Assembly: GCF_022869005.1 (NCBI RefSeq)
Contig: NZ_JALIEA010000008.1
Coordinates: 1 to 64,000 of the forward strand
Length of the DNA stretch: 64,000 nt
Source: Corynebacterium kalidii
GTDB lineage: Bacteria; Actinomycetota; Actinomycetes; Mycobacteriales; Mycobacteriaceae
Direction: 5' to 3'
In this document: piece by piece, positions 41,625 through 50,976 of the stretch
Layout: each line of letters opens with the position of its first letter
Numbering within the stretch: the first letter of the stretch is position 1
Notes under the pieces: generated by a model
What the model was told of the DNA's origin: nothing
Seen by the model: the letters and a program-made list of their open reading frames with translations, nothing else
Databases searched by the model: none
Made by a program: the position numbers and the translations under genes

Positions 41625-42971
41625 ATGACGTTTCTCTCCTTCTCCAGGCTCAGGGGCCTGCGTTCGACTGCACGCACCGCCCTCGCTGCCGGGGTGATCG
41701 CGGCGTCGGTCGCGGTGACTGCCCCGGCCGCCAGTGCTGATGTGTTCCATGGTCATTGGATCCGCGGGAAAATCGCCGACACCTACGTCCGCTACGGTGG
41801 GGTCGGTAAGTTCGGCAACGCGACCGGTAATGAGATCGTCACGCCGGATCGGGTCGGCCGGTTCCAGAACTTCGCGAAGAATTCCACGGCGATCTACTGG
41901 CACCCGAGGGTCGACAATGGAATGGCTCACTGGGTCGAGGGCCGTATTCGCGCTAAGTGGGGTGATTTGGGGTGGGAGGCCGGACGGTTGGGCTACCCGC
42001 GCACCAACCAGATCATCCCGCCGGATGGCAAGGGTCGGTTCAATCATTTCCAGGGCGGGTCGATCTACTGGTCGCCGGCGACGGATGCCCACCACATCGA
42101 GGGGTTGATCTTCGACAAGTGGGCTGATCTGGGTTACGAGGCCGGCGATCTGGGCTACCCCACCACCGACGAGGGAACCCCGCCGGACCGTCGGGGCCGG
42201 TTCAACCACTTCGAGGGTGGCTCGATCTACTGGCACCCTTCCTATGGTGCGCATCCGGTGACAGGGAAGATCCGTGAGTTGTGGAAGGCCGATGGGTGGG
42301 AGACCGGCACGCTGGGCTACCCGACCTCGGACCCGTACGAAGCCAATGGTGGGATCAAGCAGGACTTCGTCGGCGGGTCGATCCAGTCCTTCGAGCCGAC
42401 CGGGGTGGCTTTGCAGCGCTATGACAATGCCCGTTACTCCAGTTACCGCCAGACCATCCCGTTGTTCACCACCGATGCCCAGCCCCGCTGGGCACCGCAT
42501 GGGATGCACCGTGAGTTGATTCAGCACATGGGTGACTACTTCCCGCTGACCGGGTGTCCTGATGTGCTGACCACCGGCGCGGTGTGCACCCTGACCGGGA
42601 TGGGCGGGCGCAGTGGTACCGCCACGGTGGATCGTATCGGTGACGAGGGTGTCACCCTGGTCACCAACAATGGTCATCCTGAGGGTGCTGGCCGCAAGCT
42701 CAACATCCGTTTCGACACGGTGACGGCTCCGGGGGCGGTCCGCGACGCTGACGGGCAGATGCTGTTCGACGACACCGTCAGTGAGTCGGATTACGTCAGT
42801 TCGGACAAGACCTGGGTCCGCCTGATCGTCGAGGCGTTCGGCACCACGGAGTCCACGAGTGTGGCCGGTCCGTTTGTCTCTGATCACGTCGGTGCCCAGG
42901 TGTGGCCGGAGTTGGCTACGAACCTGCGTAGTGGTGCCGAGACCGCCAAGACCACTTACGCGCCCTTGTGA
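41625..42971 (+). CDS. Secreted LGFP-repeat cell-wall protein
   Basis: Exported protein of about 448 residues. The signal peptide has basic RLRGLRSTAR, a hydrophobic stretch and an ASA-D cleavage site near residue 38. Four LGFP-type repeats span about 45-265; the LGYP cores are in GRLGYPRTN, GDLGYPTTD and GTLGYPTSD, and the repeats carry the linked FQGGSIYW or FEGGSIYW motif. LGFP repeats anchor proteins to the mycolyl-arabinogalactan wall of mycolata. Residues 275-448 form an unknown C-terminal domain with a cysteine pair (GCPDVL, AVCTLTG). ATG 41625 fits the signal peptide; GTG 41619 is an alternative. A similarly exported gene follows after 160 bases. Confidence 0.85.
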   Translation: MTFLSFSRLRGLRSTARTALAAGVIAASVAVTAPAASADVFHGHWIRGKIADTYVRYGGVGKFGNATGNEIVTPDRVGRFQNFAKNSTAIYWHPRVDNGMAHWVEGRIRAKWGDLGWEAGRLGYPRTNQIIPPDGKGRFNHFQGGSIYWSPATDAHHIEGLIFDKWADLGYEAGDLGYPTTDEGTPPDRRGRFNHFEGGSIYWHPSYGAHPVTGKIRELWKADGWETGTLGYPTSDPYEANGGIKQDFVGGSIQSFEPTGVALQRYDNARYSSYRQTIPLFTTDAQPRWAPHGMHRELIQHMGDYFPLTGCPDVLTTGAVCTLTGMGGRSGTATVDRIGDEGVTLVTNNGHPEGAGRKLNIRFDTVTAPGAVRDADGQMLFDDTVSESDYVSSDKTWVRLIVEAFGTTESTSVAGPFVSDHVGAQVWPELATNLRSGAETAKTTYAPL

Positions 42972-43133
42972 TCCCCCGGCCTCGCCGATAGTCCCTGCTG
43001 ACTTCCTCGGCCGAGAGCTGACTGCGCCTCGATCACAGGACACATCCCCTGTGCCGTGCCGTATGTCGTCGTCGGCACCACGCCCGCGCACCTCGCAGAC
43101 ACCCCACCTGACTTCCAAGGATTCTTTCTCGTC

Positions 43134-44117
43134 ATGACCTCCACCGACACATCCCTGCCCTCTCCGGTGCGCAGCACCACTGCCACCAGGATCACCACCG
43201 CCGCGAAACGTGGCCTCTTCGCCGCGATGACCACTGTCGCCGCGACTGGTCTGGCAGTGACTGCTGCGGGTACTGCAGTTGCTGCGCCGGGGGTGTCGGT
43301 GATGTCCACCACAGCCGGTGACGGCGGGCTGAGTGAGAAGACCTGCAACGCGTCCAACCCTCAGGTGCGCGTCGATTCCTTCGATGTGCCTGGCATGGCG
43401 GCCTGTTACGAGCTCACTGCGGCTTCCGGGTGGGTGGCAGTGAACATCACCGGTTCCTATGGTGTGGTCAACAACCTGACCAGCCCGGTGTCTGTGGCGT
43501 TCAAACTGCCTGATGGGGCGGTGTACTGGCAGGCCACCGTCGCCCCTGGTGAGGTGCACTCGATTGATGTGGACCGTAATGGTTCGACGGTGGTGGAGTT
43601 GCAGGTCTCTCCGGTGTCCTCACCCAACGGGCCGTCGACCGGGGAGCTGGAGCCCGGCCCGGATGCCGAGGGTAACGACAATGTCGTCTCCCTGCGCTCT
43701 GCGGGCAACCGTGTGTCCGGGCAGGTCGCCCGGATCAACTGGAGTGGTGTGGTCACCTCGCCGTTGACGCGTAACAGTGGGTTCACCGACCGGCTGGACG
43801 GGTCTTTCACGGTGGTTGATGCTCTCGACGGGTCGGGGTGTATCAGTCTGGAGTCCGCTGCGTACCCGGACACCTACCTGCACACCACGTCGGGGACCGG
43901 GGTGGCGGCGTCGGTGGACCCGGATCCGACGGCGGCGACGTGGTGTGCCACCGATGCTGCGACTCCGGTGACAGGTAAGTACCTGGCTTCTGCGGCTGAC
44001 CAGTCGCGGGTGTTGAGTGCGGGGTCGGGAACGAACCGTCCGCTGACCACCACGACGACCCGCAATGTTGAGTCCACGTGGTTCGTGGACACCGCCCTGG
44101 CGTTTCCCGGCAAGTAG
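43134..44117 (+). CDS. Secreted protein with AbfB-like (arabinose-binding) C-terminal domain
   Basis: Exported protein of about 327 residues. The N-terminus is a long signal region with a hydrophobic core near 35-50 ending in TAVAAPG. Residues 60-190 form a beta-rich domain with one cysteine pair (KTCNAS, AACYEL). The C-terminal 120 residues contain CISLESAAYPDTYLHTTSG and later TWCATDAA. These resemble the AbfB/CBM42 beta-trefoil, whose repeats bind arabinofuranosyl chains. If correct, it could bind the arabinan of the cell wall. It lies between the LGFP-repeat protein and the ALF-repeat toxin, suggesting a shared surface role (inference). No catalytic residues are recognised. Confidence 0.68.
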   Translation: MTSTDTSLPSPVRSTTATRITTAAKRGLFAAMTTVAATGLAVTAAGTAVAAPGVSVMSTTAGDGGLSEKTCNASNPQVRVDSFDVPGMAACYELTAASGWVAVNITGSYGVVNNLTSPVSVAFKLPDGAVYWQATVAPGEVHSIDVDRNGSTVVELQVSPVSSPNGPSTGELEPGPDAEGNDNVVSLRSAGNRVSGQVARINWSGVVTSPLTRNSGFTDRLDGSFTVVDALDGSGCISLESAAYPDTYLHTTSGTGVAASVDPDPTAATWCATDAATPVTGKYLASAADQSRVLSAGSGTNRPLTTTTTRNVESTWFVDTALAFPGK

Positions 44118-44159
44118 TCGGACAGTTAAGCACTTCTAGAGAACAGGTACACCCCGTTG

Positions 44160-47100
44160 ATGAGCTCTCCATCCTCCTTGTTGTTGACCCGGTTGAAGAC
44201 ACGGGTCAGTTTGTGGCTGCCGATCATCCTGTCCACTGTTGTGGCGCTCGCGCTGATCGCTGAGTCGTCCAGTGCGTTGGCGGTCGCCCAGGGCGAGCAG
44301 AACCAGCAGGTGCAGCAGGAGGCCGAAGAGCAAGCAGCCGAACAGCTGGACATCACCGATACGGCTGATGCGAGGCAGTTCGCCGTGGACATGCTCGAGT
44401 CGAACTTCCCTGCCTCCCGCGATGCCGCCGCCGCAGCATTGGCCGGCTCAGAGGCAGACTTCGAGGCATACAAGGACGGTGGCTTGGAGACCGCTCAGAA
44501 CCAGGATCTGCGTCAGATCCTGGTGACGATCTCCGCAATCAGTGGTCCGAAGGTTCAGGAGAAGGTCACTGAACTGCTGGATGCCAATGACGGCGCCGGG
44601 GACACCGAGGCCATCGCCGAATTCATTGATGCCGGGTGGCAGGAGCTTCAAGCCCAGGATGACCGGGCAACAGCGTGGCAGGCTGCTGAGGCCCCGCGGG
44701 GGACAGCCCTGAAGCGGGCGGCGGATGCCGCGCTGAAGGACAACAGTGCCGAGGCGTTGGCGGAGTTCGCCGCCACTGGTGCGGACACTGCGCGTACCCA
44801 CGACAAGCGTCGTGAGGTCTATGAACTGTCGACCTCTGAGCTGCCCAGTGTCGCCGCCGGGGCCCAGGAAGCCTTGCGAGTCAACACTGACACGGCCATT
44901 GACACGTTCCTGCGTTACGGCCAGTTCGTCGCGGCCTCCCAGGACGCCGAGAAGATGAACACCAGCCAGCTGGTGAATCTGGCGATCACGGAGGCCAAGA
45001 AGGCCTCTGAGGCCAACAGCCTCGCGGTTCAGCAGGCCGACAATGCTGCGCGGGCATCCGAGAATGCCCGGCGTGCCGCACAGAAGGCCCGTGATGAAGC
45101 TATCGCTGCTGACAAGGAACAGGTGAAGGCTGGCAACGCCGCGAAAACTGCGGGTGAGCTTGCCAACCAGGCTGCCCGTGTGGCGGATCAGGCGGTGGCA
45201 GCGTCCCAGGAGGCACGCATCGCTCTGCAGCAGACCGCTGATGCGCTGGCGCGGGCCGCCGCTGCTGCCAGTCAGGCGCGTGCCGCGGCGGCCACCGCTG
45301 CCGCACGAGCATCGGATGCGTCCCGTAATGCCGGCGACGCCCGGGCTGCACGCATCGCTGCAGAGCAGGCTAACAGTGCTGCTCAAGCAGCAGACCTGTC
45401 CCAAGAGGCCTACCGGCACGCCAACACTGCTGCTCGCCATGCCGGCAACGCGGGTGCCGCAGCATCTGCCGCGGCTGGCAATGCTGAGGCCGCGGCTGCG
45501 GCGGCTTCTGAGGCTGCCGGAGCTGCTGGTGTCAGTGAGTCTGCGGCTGCCGAGGCACGTGCGGGTGCGGCCAGGGCTCGTGCCGCCGCTGGTCGCGCGA
45601 GGGCTGCTGCGAATCAGGTTGACCAGTTGGTTGTGCGTATCCAGGACCTGGTGAACAAGGCGCGTGATGCGGCGAAGCAGGCGGCTGAGCATGCTCGTCG
45701 TTCGGCGAGTGCTGCTGAGGAATCTGCTCAGTATGCCGGTGAGGCCGAGTACGCGGCACGCATGTCGGGCAAACACGCCGAGGATGCTGCTGCGGCGGCG
45801 AAGGCAGCGGATGAAGCCATCGATATTGCAGAGGCAGCCAATGAGATCTCGCGGGCTGTTGCTGATGACCGGGCCGCTGCTGAGAAAGACTTCCTGCGCG
45901 GTGAGGCCGAGGATGCGCGTGCTGCGCAGGACGCTCTCGATGCTGCTGCACGCGAGGAGGACGAACGCAGGGCGGAACTGAGAAAGAAACTGGACTCTCT
46001 TGGCGTGGATGGGCCCGGAATGCGTGGCCCCCGAGAGGGCGTGCCCGGGGACGAAGGCGAGAAGGAAGAAGCCCCGGATCCACGGGAGTTCACGGGGGAC
46101 ATCGCCACGCTTCGCGAAGCAACCGTTGCTGCCGCGCTCGTGGGAGGTCCTAATGTGGCTGGCGCAGCTCAGACTGCGCTGGAATCGGGATACGACGATG
46201 ACCTTAAGATGTTCGCTCTCAGCGGGTACCCGGCTGCGGTCAGCGCAGATGAGAGTCAACTGTTGCGGGATTGGTGGGAATCCGACCCCAATGAGGATCT
46301 CCGTATCGAATCAGGTGAATTCGCCAACGCAGACGCAGAAACCGTTAATTGGTTCGTTACAGAACGCGCTACAGAACTCCGTACACCAGGATTGAGAGAA
46401 GCTACCTGGAATTTACGGGAGACCGCTGGTCAGCGTACCATATCTGCAGCAGATAACGCTCTTCGAAGTGGGACGTATGAAGATCTCAATGAATTTGTGA
46501 ATGAAGGGGGATACGAGAAGGCACGGTGGAGTGATCAGGTTAAGCAGGCGTATGACCTAGCCGAGACTGGTGGCCCTGAGGTTCAAGCAGCGGCAGAAGC
46601 CGCTGTCGTAGGGGACCGAGCTGGTCTCAATGAATTTATAGTGGTTGAGCAGTATCGCCGAGCAGCGATGGACGAGCAGCGGGTTACTCATGACGCAAAC
46701 ATAAGTTCGATGCTCGCGGTAGGCCGGCGAGCCGCCGATCTTGCTGGCGAGTTCGCCGCGAACGCCCAAGCGGCCCACGAAAATGCGCTTGGTTCGGCTT
46801 CTAGGGCTCGCCAGTATGCCAACGATGCGGCAGAGTTCGCTGGGCACGCCCAGGAATCCGCCCGGATAGCAGGCGATCATCTCAGGTACGCTCAGCAGTC
46901 GTTGGACTATGCCAAAGCGCAACAGGCGCGGGCTCATCAAGCAGCTGCAGCAGCTGAGTCCGACGCCTCTCAAGCAGAAGCAAATGCATCGGAGGCGACT
47001 AGTCATGCCGTCGATGCCCGTGCCTCAGCCACCGCAGCAGCTAGTTCAGCAGCCTCCGCACGGTCCTCTGCTGAGGCCGCAGGCCAAGACGCTGCTCGTG

Positions 47101-48086
47101 CGGCCCAGGCCGCTGATGATGCTTATCAGGCAGCTGTCGCCAAAGATCTTGCTGAACAGGCTGCGGTGCAGGCAGCCCAAGAAGCAGAACTTATCGATAA
47201 ACCGACTCCCGAGTCGGATGAGGACCTCATCAGCATGCTCAAGAGAGTCGTCGGGCCAGTTGTTATCGACACGATCTTGGAGTTCTTAGGAGTTAACGAC
47301 CTGCGACGATGCTTTGGCGGCTCCGTATCAAGCTGTCTTATGGCGGCAATCAACGTCCCTGGGTTCGGAAAGATCCTTAAGGCTGGAAAGTTAGTTGGCG
47401 CTGTCCGCCAACTGGTCGGAAAAATTGGCGATGTGCGTGATGCATTCCGAGCGCGACGAGCCCGCAACGCCGAACGAAGTCAATCGGTAAAGAATCTTCC
47501 GAACTGCCCAGCTCGGGCATCCGCGTCAATGATTTGGCAGCAGGGCGCCTTTTCGCACAGTTCGACAACTAGGAACCTTCTAGATTACGGCCGACAAGAG
47601 GGGTTAGGGCTCTCGAGGTTTGATTTCTCGCAACGAGGACCCGCGCGTTGCTCAATCAAGCCGACTCAGGAGCGTCCTTATCGAGGAGGGAACTTCGACC
47701 ACCTTGCAACCGGTAAATGGAACGACGTGGCACACCAGCGACACCACATCATCTCAGGGGCGGTTATCAGAAATAACCCTGGAATTATGCCAGGTAATCT
47801 AAAATATGGAAATGCGCCATCGATTCAGATGACGAAAGAAGATCATAGGCGAACCCTTAGTCACCCCATGTACCCAGGAAATGCGAAGTATCGAGAACAT
47901 CAAAAGGATCTCATGGAGAAGGGCAACTACGATGAGGCCTTCGCTGAAGAGTATCGTTATATCCAACAGGAATTCGCGGGCAAGTACAACACTGCATTGG
48001 AGGAGATGATAGACTATGCTGCCGAAATGGGCCTGGTTACGGTGCATCCAGGCACCGGAAAACCACTAAGATCACAGGGGGTATAG
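44160..48086 (+). CDS. ALF-repeat polymorphic toxin with C-terminal nuclease-like tip
   Basis: Giant surface protein of about 1308 residues. A transmembrane or signal helix lies near 12-38 (LWLPIILSTVVALALIAESSS). ALF-type helical repeats occupy about 50-245 and again 650-860. Long alanine-rich coiled-coil stretches fill 275-600 and 880-1015. A hydrophobic pre-toxin segment lies near 1030-1085. The C-terminal 200 residues hold HQRHHIISGAVI near 1190, resembling the paired-histidine motif of HNH/AHH-type toxin nucleases, and then an EDHRR and a RYIQQEF helix. The tip is unassigned but nuclease-like. Base composition drops from about 46200 onward, as if the 3' part was exchanged. An immunity gene follows directly. 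ATG 44160 is preceded by an alternative TTG. Confidence 0.78.
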   Translation: MSSPSSLLLTRLKTRVSLWLPIILSTVVALALIAESSSALAVAQGEQNQQVQQEAEEQAAEQLDITDTADARQFAVDMLESNFPASRDAAAAALAGSEADFEAYKDGGLETAQNQDLRQILVTISAISGPKVQEKVTELLDANDGAGDTEAIAEFIDAGWQELQAQDDRATAWQAAEAPRGTALKRAADAALKDNSAEALAEFAATGADTARTHDKRREVYELSTSELPSVAAGAQEALRVNTDTAIDTFLRYGQFVAASQDAEKMNTSQLVNLAITEAKKASEANSLAVQQADNAARASENARRAAQKARDEAIAADKEQVKAGNAAKTAGELANQAARVADQAVAASQEARIALQQTADALARAAAAASQARAAAATAAARASDASRNAGDARAARIAAEQANSAAQAADLSQEAYRHANTAARHAGNAGAAASAAAGNAEAAAAAASEAAGAAGVSESAAAEARAGAARARAAAGRARAAANQVDQLVVRIQDLVNKARDAAKQAAEHARRSASAAEESAQYAGEAEYAARMSGKHAEDAAAAAKAADEAIDIAEAANEISRAVADDRAAAEKDFLRGEAEDARAAQDALDAAAREEDERRAELRKKLDSLGVDGPGMRGPREGVPGDEGEKEEAPDPREFTGDIATLREATVAAALVGGPNVAGAAQTALESGYDDDLKMFALSGYPAAVSADESQLLRDWWESDPNEDLRIESGEFANADAETVNWFVTERATELRTPGLREATWNLRETAGQRTISAADNALRSGTYEDLNEFVNEGGYEKARWSDQVKQAYDLAETGGPEVQAAAEAAVVGDRAGLNEFIVVEQYRRAAMDEQRVTHDANISSMLAVGRRAADLAGEFAANAQAAHENALGSASRARQYANDAAEFAGHAQESARIAGDHLRYAQQSLDYAKAQQARAHQAAAAAESDASQAEANASEATSHAVDARASATAAASSAASARSSAEAAGQDAARAAQAADDAYQAAVAKDLAEQAAVQAAQEAELIDKPTPESDEDLISMLKRVVGPVVIDTILEFLGVNDLRRCFGGSVSSCLMAAINVPGFGKILKAGKLVGAVRQLVGKIGDVRDAFRARRARNAERSQSVKNLPNCPARASASMIWQQGAFSHSSTTRNLLDYGRQEGLGLSRFDFSQRGPARCSIKPTQERPYRGGNFDHLATGKWNDVAHQRHHIISGAVIRNNPGIMPGNLKYGNAPSIQMTKEDHRRTLSHPMYPGNAKYREHQKDLMEKGNYDEAFAEEYRYIQQEFAGKYNTALEEMIDYAAEMGLVTVHPGTGKPLRSQGV

Positions 48087-48088
48087 CT

Positions 48089-48511
48089 GTGGAATTCTCG
48101 ACACTTTCTGCATTTCCTCTCGCCACCGGACTCTCCAGGGAAGAATACATAAGTATACTCTCCGACCCAAGGGAAACCGTAAATCAATGGAATGATATGA
48201 TCTCGGGTTATATTGAAGTCGATGGTGAAGAAAGGGAGTGTGTTATTGGTTTCGAATCAAACGCCGCAACGAGTGTATCTGTTGTCCAGCTGGAGAAAGG
48301 GGATACGTTCTTCGATGTCTCGTTGAATGATGTTGCTGCGAGAATTAGGCAGAATATTAGCGCGACTGACAAGGATTCGATTCTGACGGCCGATTATATC
48401 GCACTTCCCGACCATAGAGTCGTATTGTATTTTGTCGAGGAGGAGGCATGTGTGATTAGATGGTTTGATCCTAAATTGTACACTCCGAGTGAGTTCATCT
48501 GTGCCATTTGA
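48089..48511 (+). CDS. Probable immunity protein to the upstream toxin
   Basis: Small acidic protein of 140 residues starting at GTG two bases after the toxin stop, with GGGG just upstream. It has no signal peptide or membrane segment. It shows no family I can name; features are REEYISILSDPRE near 17-29 and a C-terminal IRWFDPKLYTPSEFI. Its position, size, cytoplasmic nature and low GC fit an immunity protein that neutralises the toxin tip. The fragment encoded after it is similar, which supports a tandem immunity array. Confidence 0.7.
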   Translation: MEFSTLSAFPLATGLSREEYISILSDPRETVNQWNDMISGYIEVDGEERECVIGFESNAATSVSVVQLEKGDTFFDVSLNDVAARIRQNISATDKDSILTADYIALPDHRVVLYFVEEEACVIRWFDPKLYTPSEFICAI

Positions 48512-48545
48512 TGTCCGATGAATATCTGCTCCCCCGTCGCAGAGG

Positions 48546-48930
48546 ATGCGTGAATTCGATCCTACGATTCTCTTCGTTGAGGAGTTGTCGGTGCGGGTAG
48601 CAGCCTGCGAGGCTTACTCGGAATATATTCTAAATAAACCTCGTGGTGTCAATGGTTCGCGATGGTGAATGTGTAACTGCGCAGTTGCTCTATGTCGAGT
48701 CGAAGATTGATCACACGTTCCTCGGGATACCACTACGTGGCGACGATGTGCCGTCGCCGTCGGATTTTGCTTCGGCGCTGAACGCTCGCGGTGTCAAAGC
48801 GGTCGTCCAAAATTCCACGGTAGTTCTTCCGCAGGATTTTGTGACGATAGCGCTTGGTGATTCCCTTTGCTGGTGGGATTCCGGGTACTGGAGCGCTGAC
48901 GAGTTCATCGACAACACTATATTGATCTAG
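48546..48930 (+). pseudogene. Frameshifted second immunity gene
   Basis: Two overlapping frames together resemble the preceding immunity protein. Frame one (ATG 48546, stop 48666) contains CEAYSEYILNKPRGVN, matching REEYISILSDPRETVN. Frame two (GTG 48643 to 48930) contains RDGECVTAQLLYVESK, like VDGEERECVIGFESN, and ends in WDSGYWSADEFI, like FDPKLYTPSEFI. The shift lies around 48640-48665, and about ten residues are missing there. The downstream part could still be translated from ATG 48652 as an 92-residue protein, so full inactivation is not certain. Confidence 0.55.
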
Positions 48931-48941
48931 AGGTTAGGATA

Positions 48942-50033
48942 ATGTTCGGACTTGGTAGAAAAAATACTATTTCGCACAAGGCTCGGGACCAAGACTCTCC
49001 GTCCTCGGCCCCAACCGGTGGCGTCACACCGGGCACTCCCGATGCCGCGGGTTCGGCCAAGGCCGTCCAACTCGTGGCCTCTGGTGCTGGCCTCACCGCC
49101 GTGAGTGACGGCGCTACGTGCCTGTGGTTGCAGTCCGCGGCGATCGGGCTGGATGAACTGGACCTCGACGGGCTCGACCTGCGCATCGAGGTCTCGGGGT
49201 CATCGGAGTCTCCGCTGACCCACGATGCGGTGATGGACTGGCACGGAGTTCTCGATGGCCTGGACCCGATTGATATCCAACGCCTAGTCAACGCCTGGAA
49301 TGATCGGTTCGTCGCCCCGCGGGTGTTCTCCTACGAGGACAGTCAGGGCCACACACGGTTGCGCGGGGAAATGATCATGACCTGGTGGGAGGGCCATACT
49401 GTCGCACAGCTCGACGAGTACCTTCGGGCCGTCGTATTCGGTGCGATGAACCTGAACCAGTGGCTCGACGAGCAGTGGCCGCAGGCTGAAAGGCACGCAC
49501 CGGACATCGTGGCCCAACCTGGCGGGGTAGGCCTGGGTGGCGAGGACCGCGGGGTGGCCGCCACCGAGGAGATGGCGGCGCAGTTCATCACCCCGGGTAA
49601 CGCGTCCGGTTTCGCCTCCGGTGACACCACACCGGTGACCCCGCACCGTATCGCCGAGGATCTCGCGTCCCGGTCCGGGCAACTCTCGCCGGTGGACGAT
49701 GACGGGGTACTGCGGATCCGGTGGGGACAGCCGGCGGTGAATATCGCGGTCAACGGTGACGTGCTCAGTGTGTCGTCCAGTGCCGAGGTGATGCTCGCTG
49801 ACCCGGAGAACGCAGACCCGCTGTTACCGGTGACCTGGAGGTGGTCGACGAACCGGGCCGGGGCCGTGGCGGTGGTGCACCGCAACTCCGACGGGTCCAC
49901 CTCCGTGATCTACGCGCTGCACCAGTTCGTCGGCGCGGGGATGACCGACCGGCAGCTGCAGGCGACGGTGTCGCAGACCTGCGAACTGGTCGCGGACTGC
50001 ATGATGGCCCTCGCCGACGAGATCACCGGCTGA
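48942..50033 (+). CDS. YbjN-like domain protein, copy 1
   Basis: Cytoplasmic protein of 363 residues with two related halves. Residues 90-190 contain WHGVLDGLDPIDIQRLVNAWND and LRAVVFGAMNLNQWLDEQWPQA. Residues 245-363 repeat this pattern with TPHRIAEDLASRSG, FVGAGMTDRQLQATVSQTCE and LADEIT. The pattern resembles YbjN/T3SS-chaperone-like sensory folds found in actinobacteria. The function is not established. The first 50 residues are a flexible Pro/Ser/Gly linker. It follows the immunity genes on the same strand, returns to high GC, and has a paralog at 50977-51993 after an intervening lipoprotein gene. Confidence 0.68.
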   Translation: MFGLGRKNTISHKARDQDSPSSAPTGGVTPGTPDAAGSAKAVQLVASGAGLTAVSDGATCLWLQSAAIGLDELDLDGLDLRIEVSGSSESPLTHDAVMDWHGVLDGLDPIDIQRLVNAWNDRFVAPRVFSYEDSQGHTRLRGEMIMTWWEGHTVAQLDEYLRAVVFGAMNLNQWLDEQWPQAERHAPDIVAQPGGVGLGGEDRGVAATEEMAAQFITPGNASGFASGDTTPVTPHRIAEDLASRSGQLSPVDDDGVLRIRWGQPAVNIAVNGDVLSVSSSAEVMLADPENADPLLPVTWRWSTNRAGAVAVVHRNSDGSTSVIYALHQFVGAGMTDRQLQATVSQTCELVADCMMALADEITG

Positions 50034-50086
50034 ACCCCACCACCGACGCCTGACGACACCCCCTACGAGACCCACAGAGAATCGAG

Positions 50087-50938
50087 ATGCCCATGAACAC
50101 GTCCTCCCCGTCCCGTCACCGCCACGGGACTATCGCCATGGCGGTGCTGGCCGCCGGTTGTCTCGGGTTGTCCGCCTGTGGCGGCGATGATTCGACCCCG
50201 TCGAGCCCGGACGCCACGACCGCCAGCTCCGCCGTGGAGGTCCCGGATGCCGGACAGCCCGCCTCGACGGCGCCGGCGGACCTGATCGTGGACGACACGC
50301 TGACCCCCGCCGGCTACGAGTACATCCCGCCGACGGGTGAGGACGAGCCGTCCCTGGCCGAGCTGTTCGGCGAGCTGTCCGATGACCCGGAACTCGCCGA
50401 CGCGGAAGGACTCGTCGGCGGTGAGGCACTGGGGGAGGCGACCCAGGCTGAACCGCTGCAGTGTACCGGGCTTGCGGTGGACCCGTTGACCGTCATGGAC
50501 TGGATGTTCCGCCCGACCGGCACCACCGCCACCGCGAGCTACACCCCGGTCGACAGTGACGAGGACGGCGTGGTCGTCATGGTCACCACCGACGAGACAG
50601 ACCCGGCCTCGTTCCCGGCGGACGTTTCCGAGTGCGCGGAGTTCACCCGGGCGATGAGTGACGAGACCGACAACGGTGTGCAGCACTACACCGCCGAACC
50701 GGTGGACATCACCGTCGACGGGGCCGAGGTGCTCGGGGCGGCGCGGGTCACCCTGACCGGGGTGGAGGTCAACGGCCAGCCTGTCGAAGGTGACGGTGTC
50801 GCTTCCACGATGACCACGGTCACCGCCACGGTCGACGGCGTCACGTTCACCGTCGCCGCTTCCGGGACAACGGATACAGCGATGGTCGGCAGCATGGCCT
50901 CGGCTCAGGCCCAGCGCATCACCAACGCACACAGGTAA
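50087..50938 (+). CDS. Lipoprotein of unknown function
   Basis: Exported lipoprotein of 283 residues. The signal peptide has a hydrophobic core near 15-28, and the lipobox LSAC places the lipidated cysteine at residue 31. A Ser/Thr/Asp/Pro linker runs to about 85. The mature domain has two cysteines (LQCTGLA and SECAEF) and a beta-rich C-terminus (DGVTFTVAASGTT). I do not recognise the family; it is reminiscent of other corynebacterial lipoproteins that accompany YbjN genes. ATG 50087 or 50093 are both possible starts. It lies between two YbjN-like genes, so the three are probably one operon. Confidence 0.75.
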   Translation: MPMNTSSPSRHRHGTIAMAVLAAGCLGLSACGGDDSTPSSPDATTASSAVEVPDAGQPASTAPADLIVDDTLTPAGYEYIPPTGEDEPSLAELFGELSDDPELADAEGLVGGEALGEATQAEPLQCTGLAVDPLTVMDWMFRPTGTTATASYTPVDSDEDGVVVMVTTDETDPASFPADVSECAEFTRAMSDETDNGVQHYTAEPVDITVDGAEVLGAARVTLTGVEVNGQPVEGDGVASTMTTVTATVDGVTFTVAASGTTDTAMVGSMASAQAQRITNAHR

Positions 50939-50976
50939 GACACCCAGGCAACACCTCGAGGAGACAACGAACTCAC

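Noticed and set aside
41474-41740. An 88-residue frame before the LGFP gene
   Set aside because: It overlaps the LGFP signal-peptide region in another frame and has no recognisable feature.
45500-46259. Long reverse-strand frames opposite the ALF toxin gene
   Set aside because: They are shadows of the alanine-rich coding strand; a 603-residue frame there has no domain and is rich in Arg/Ser/Leu.
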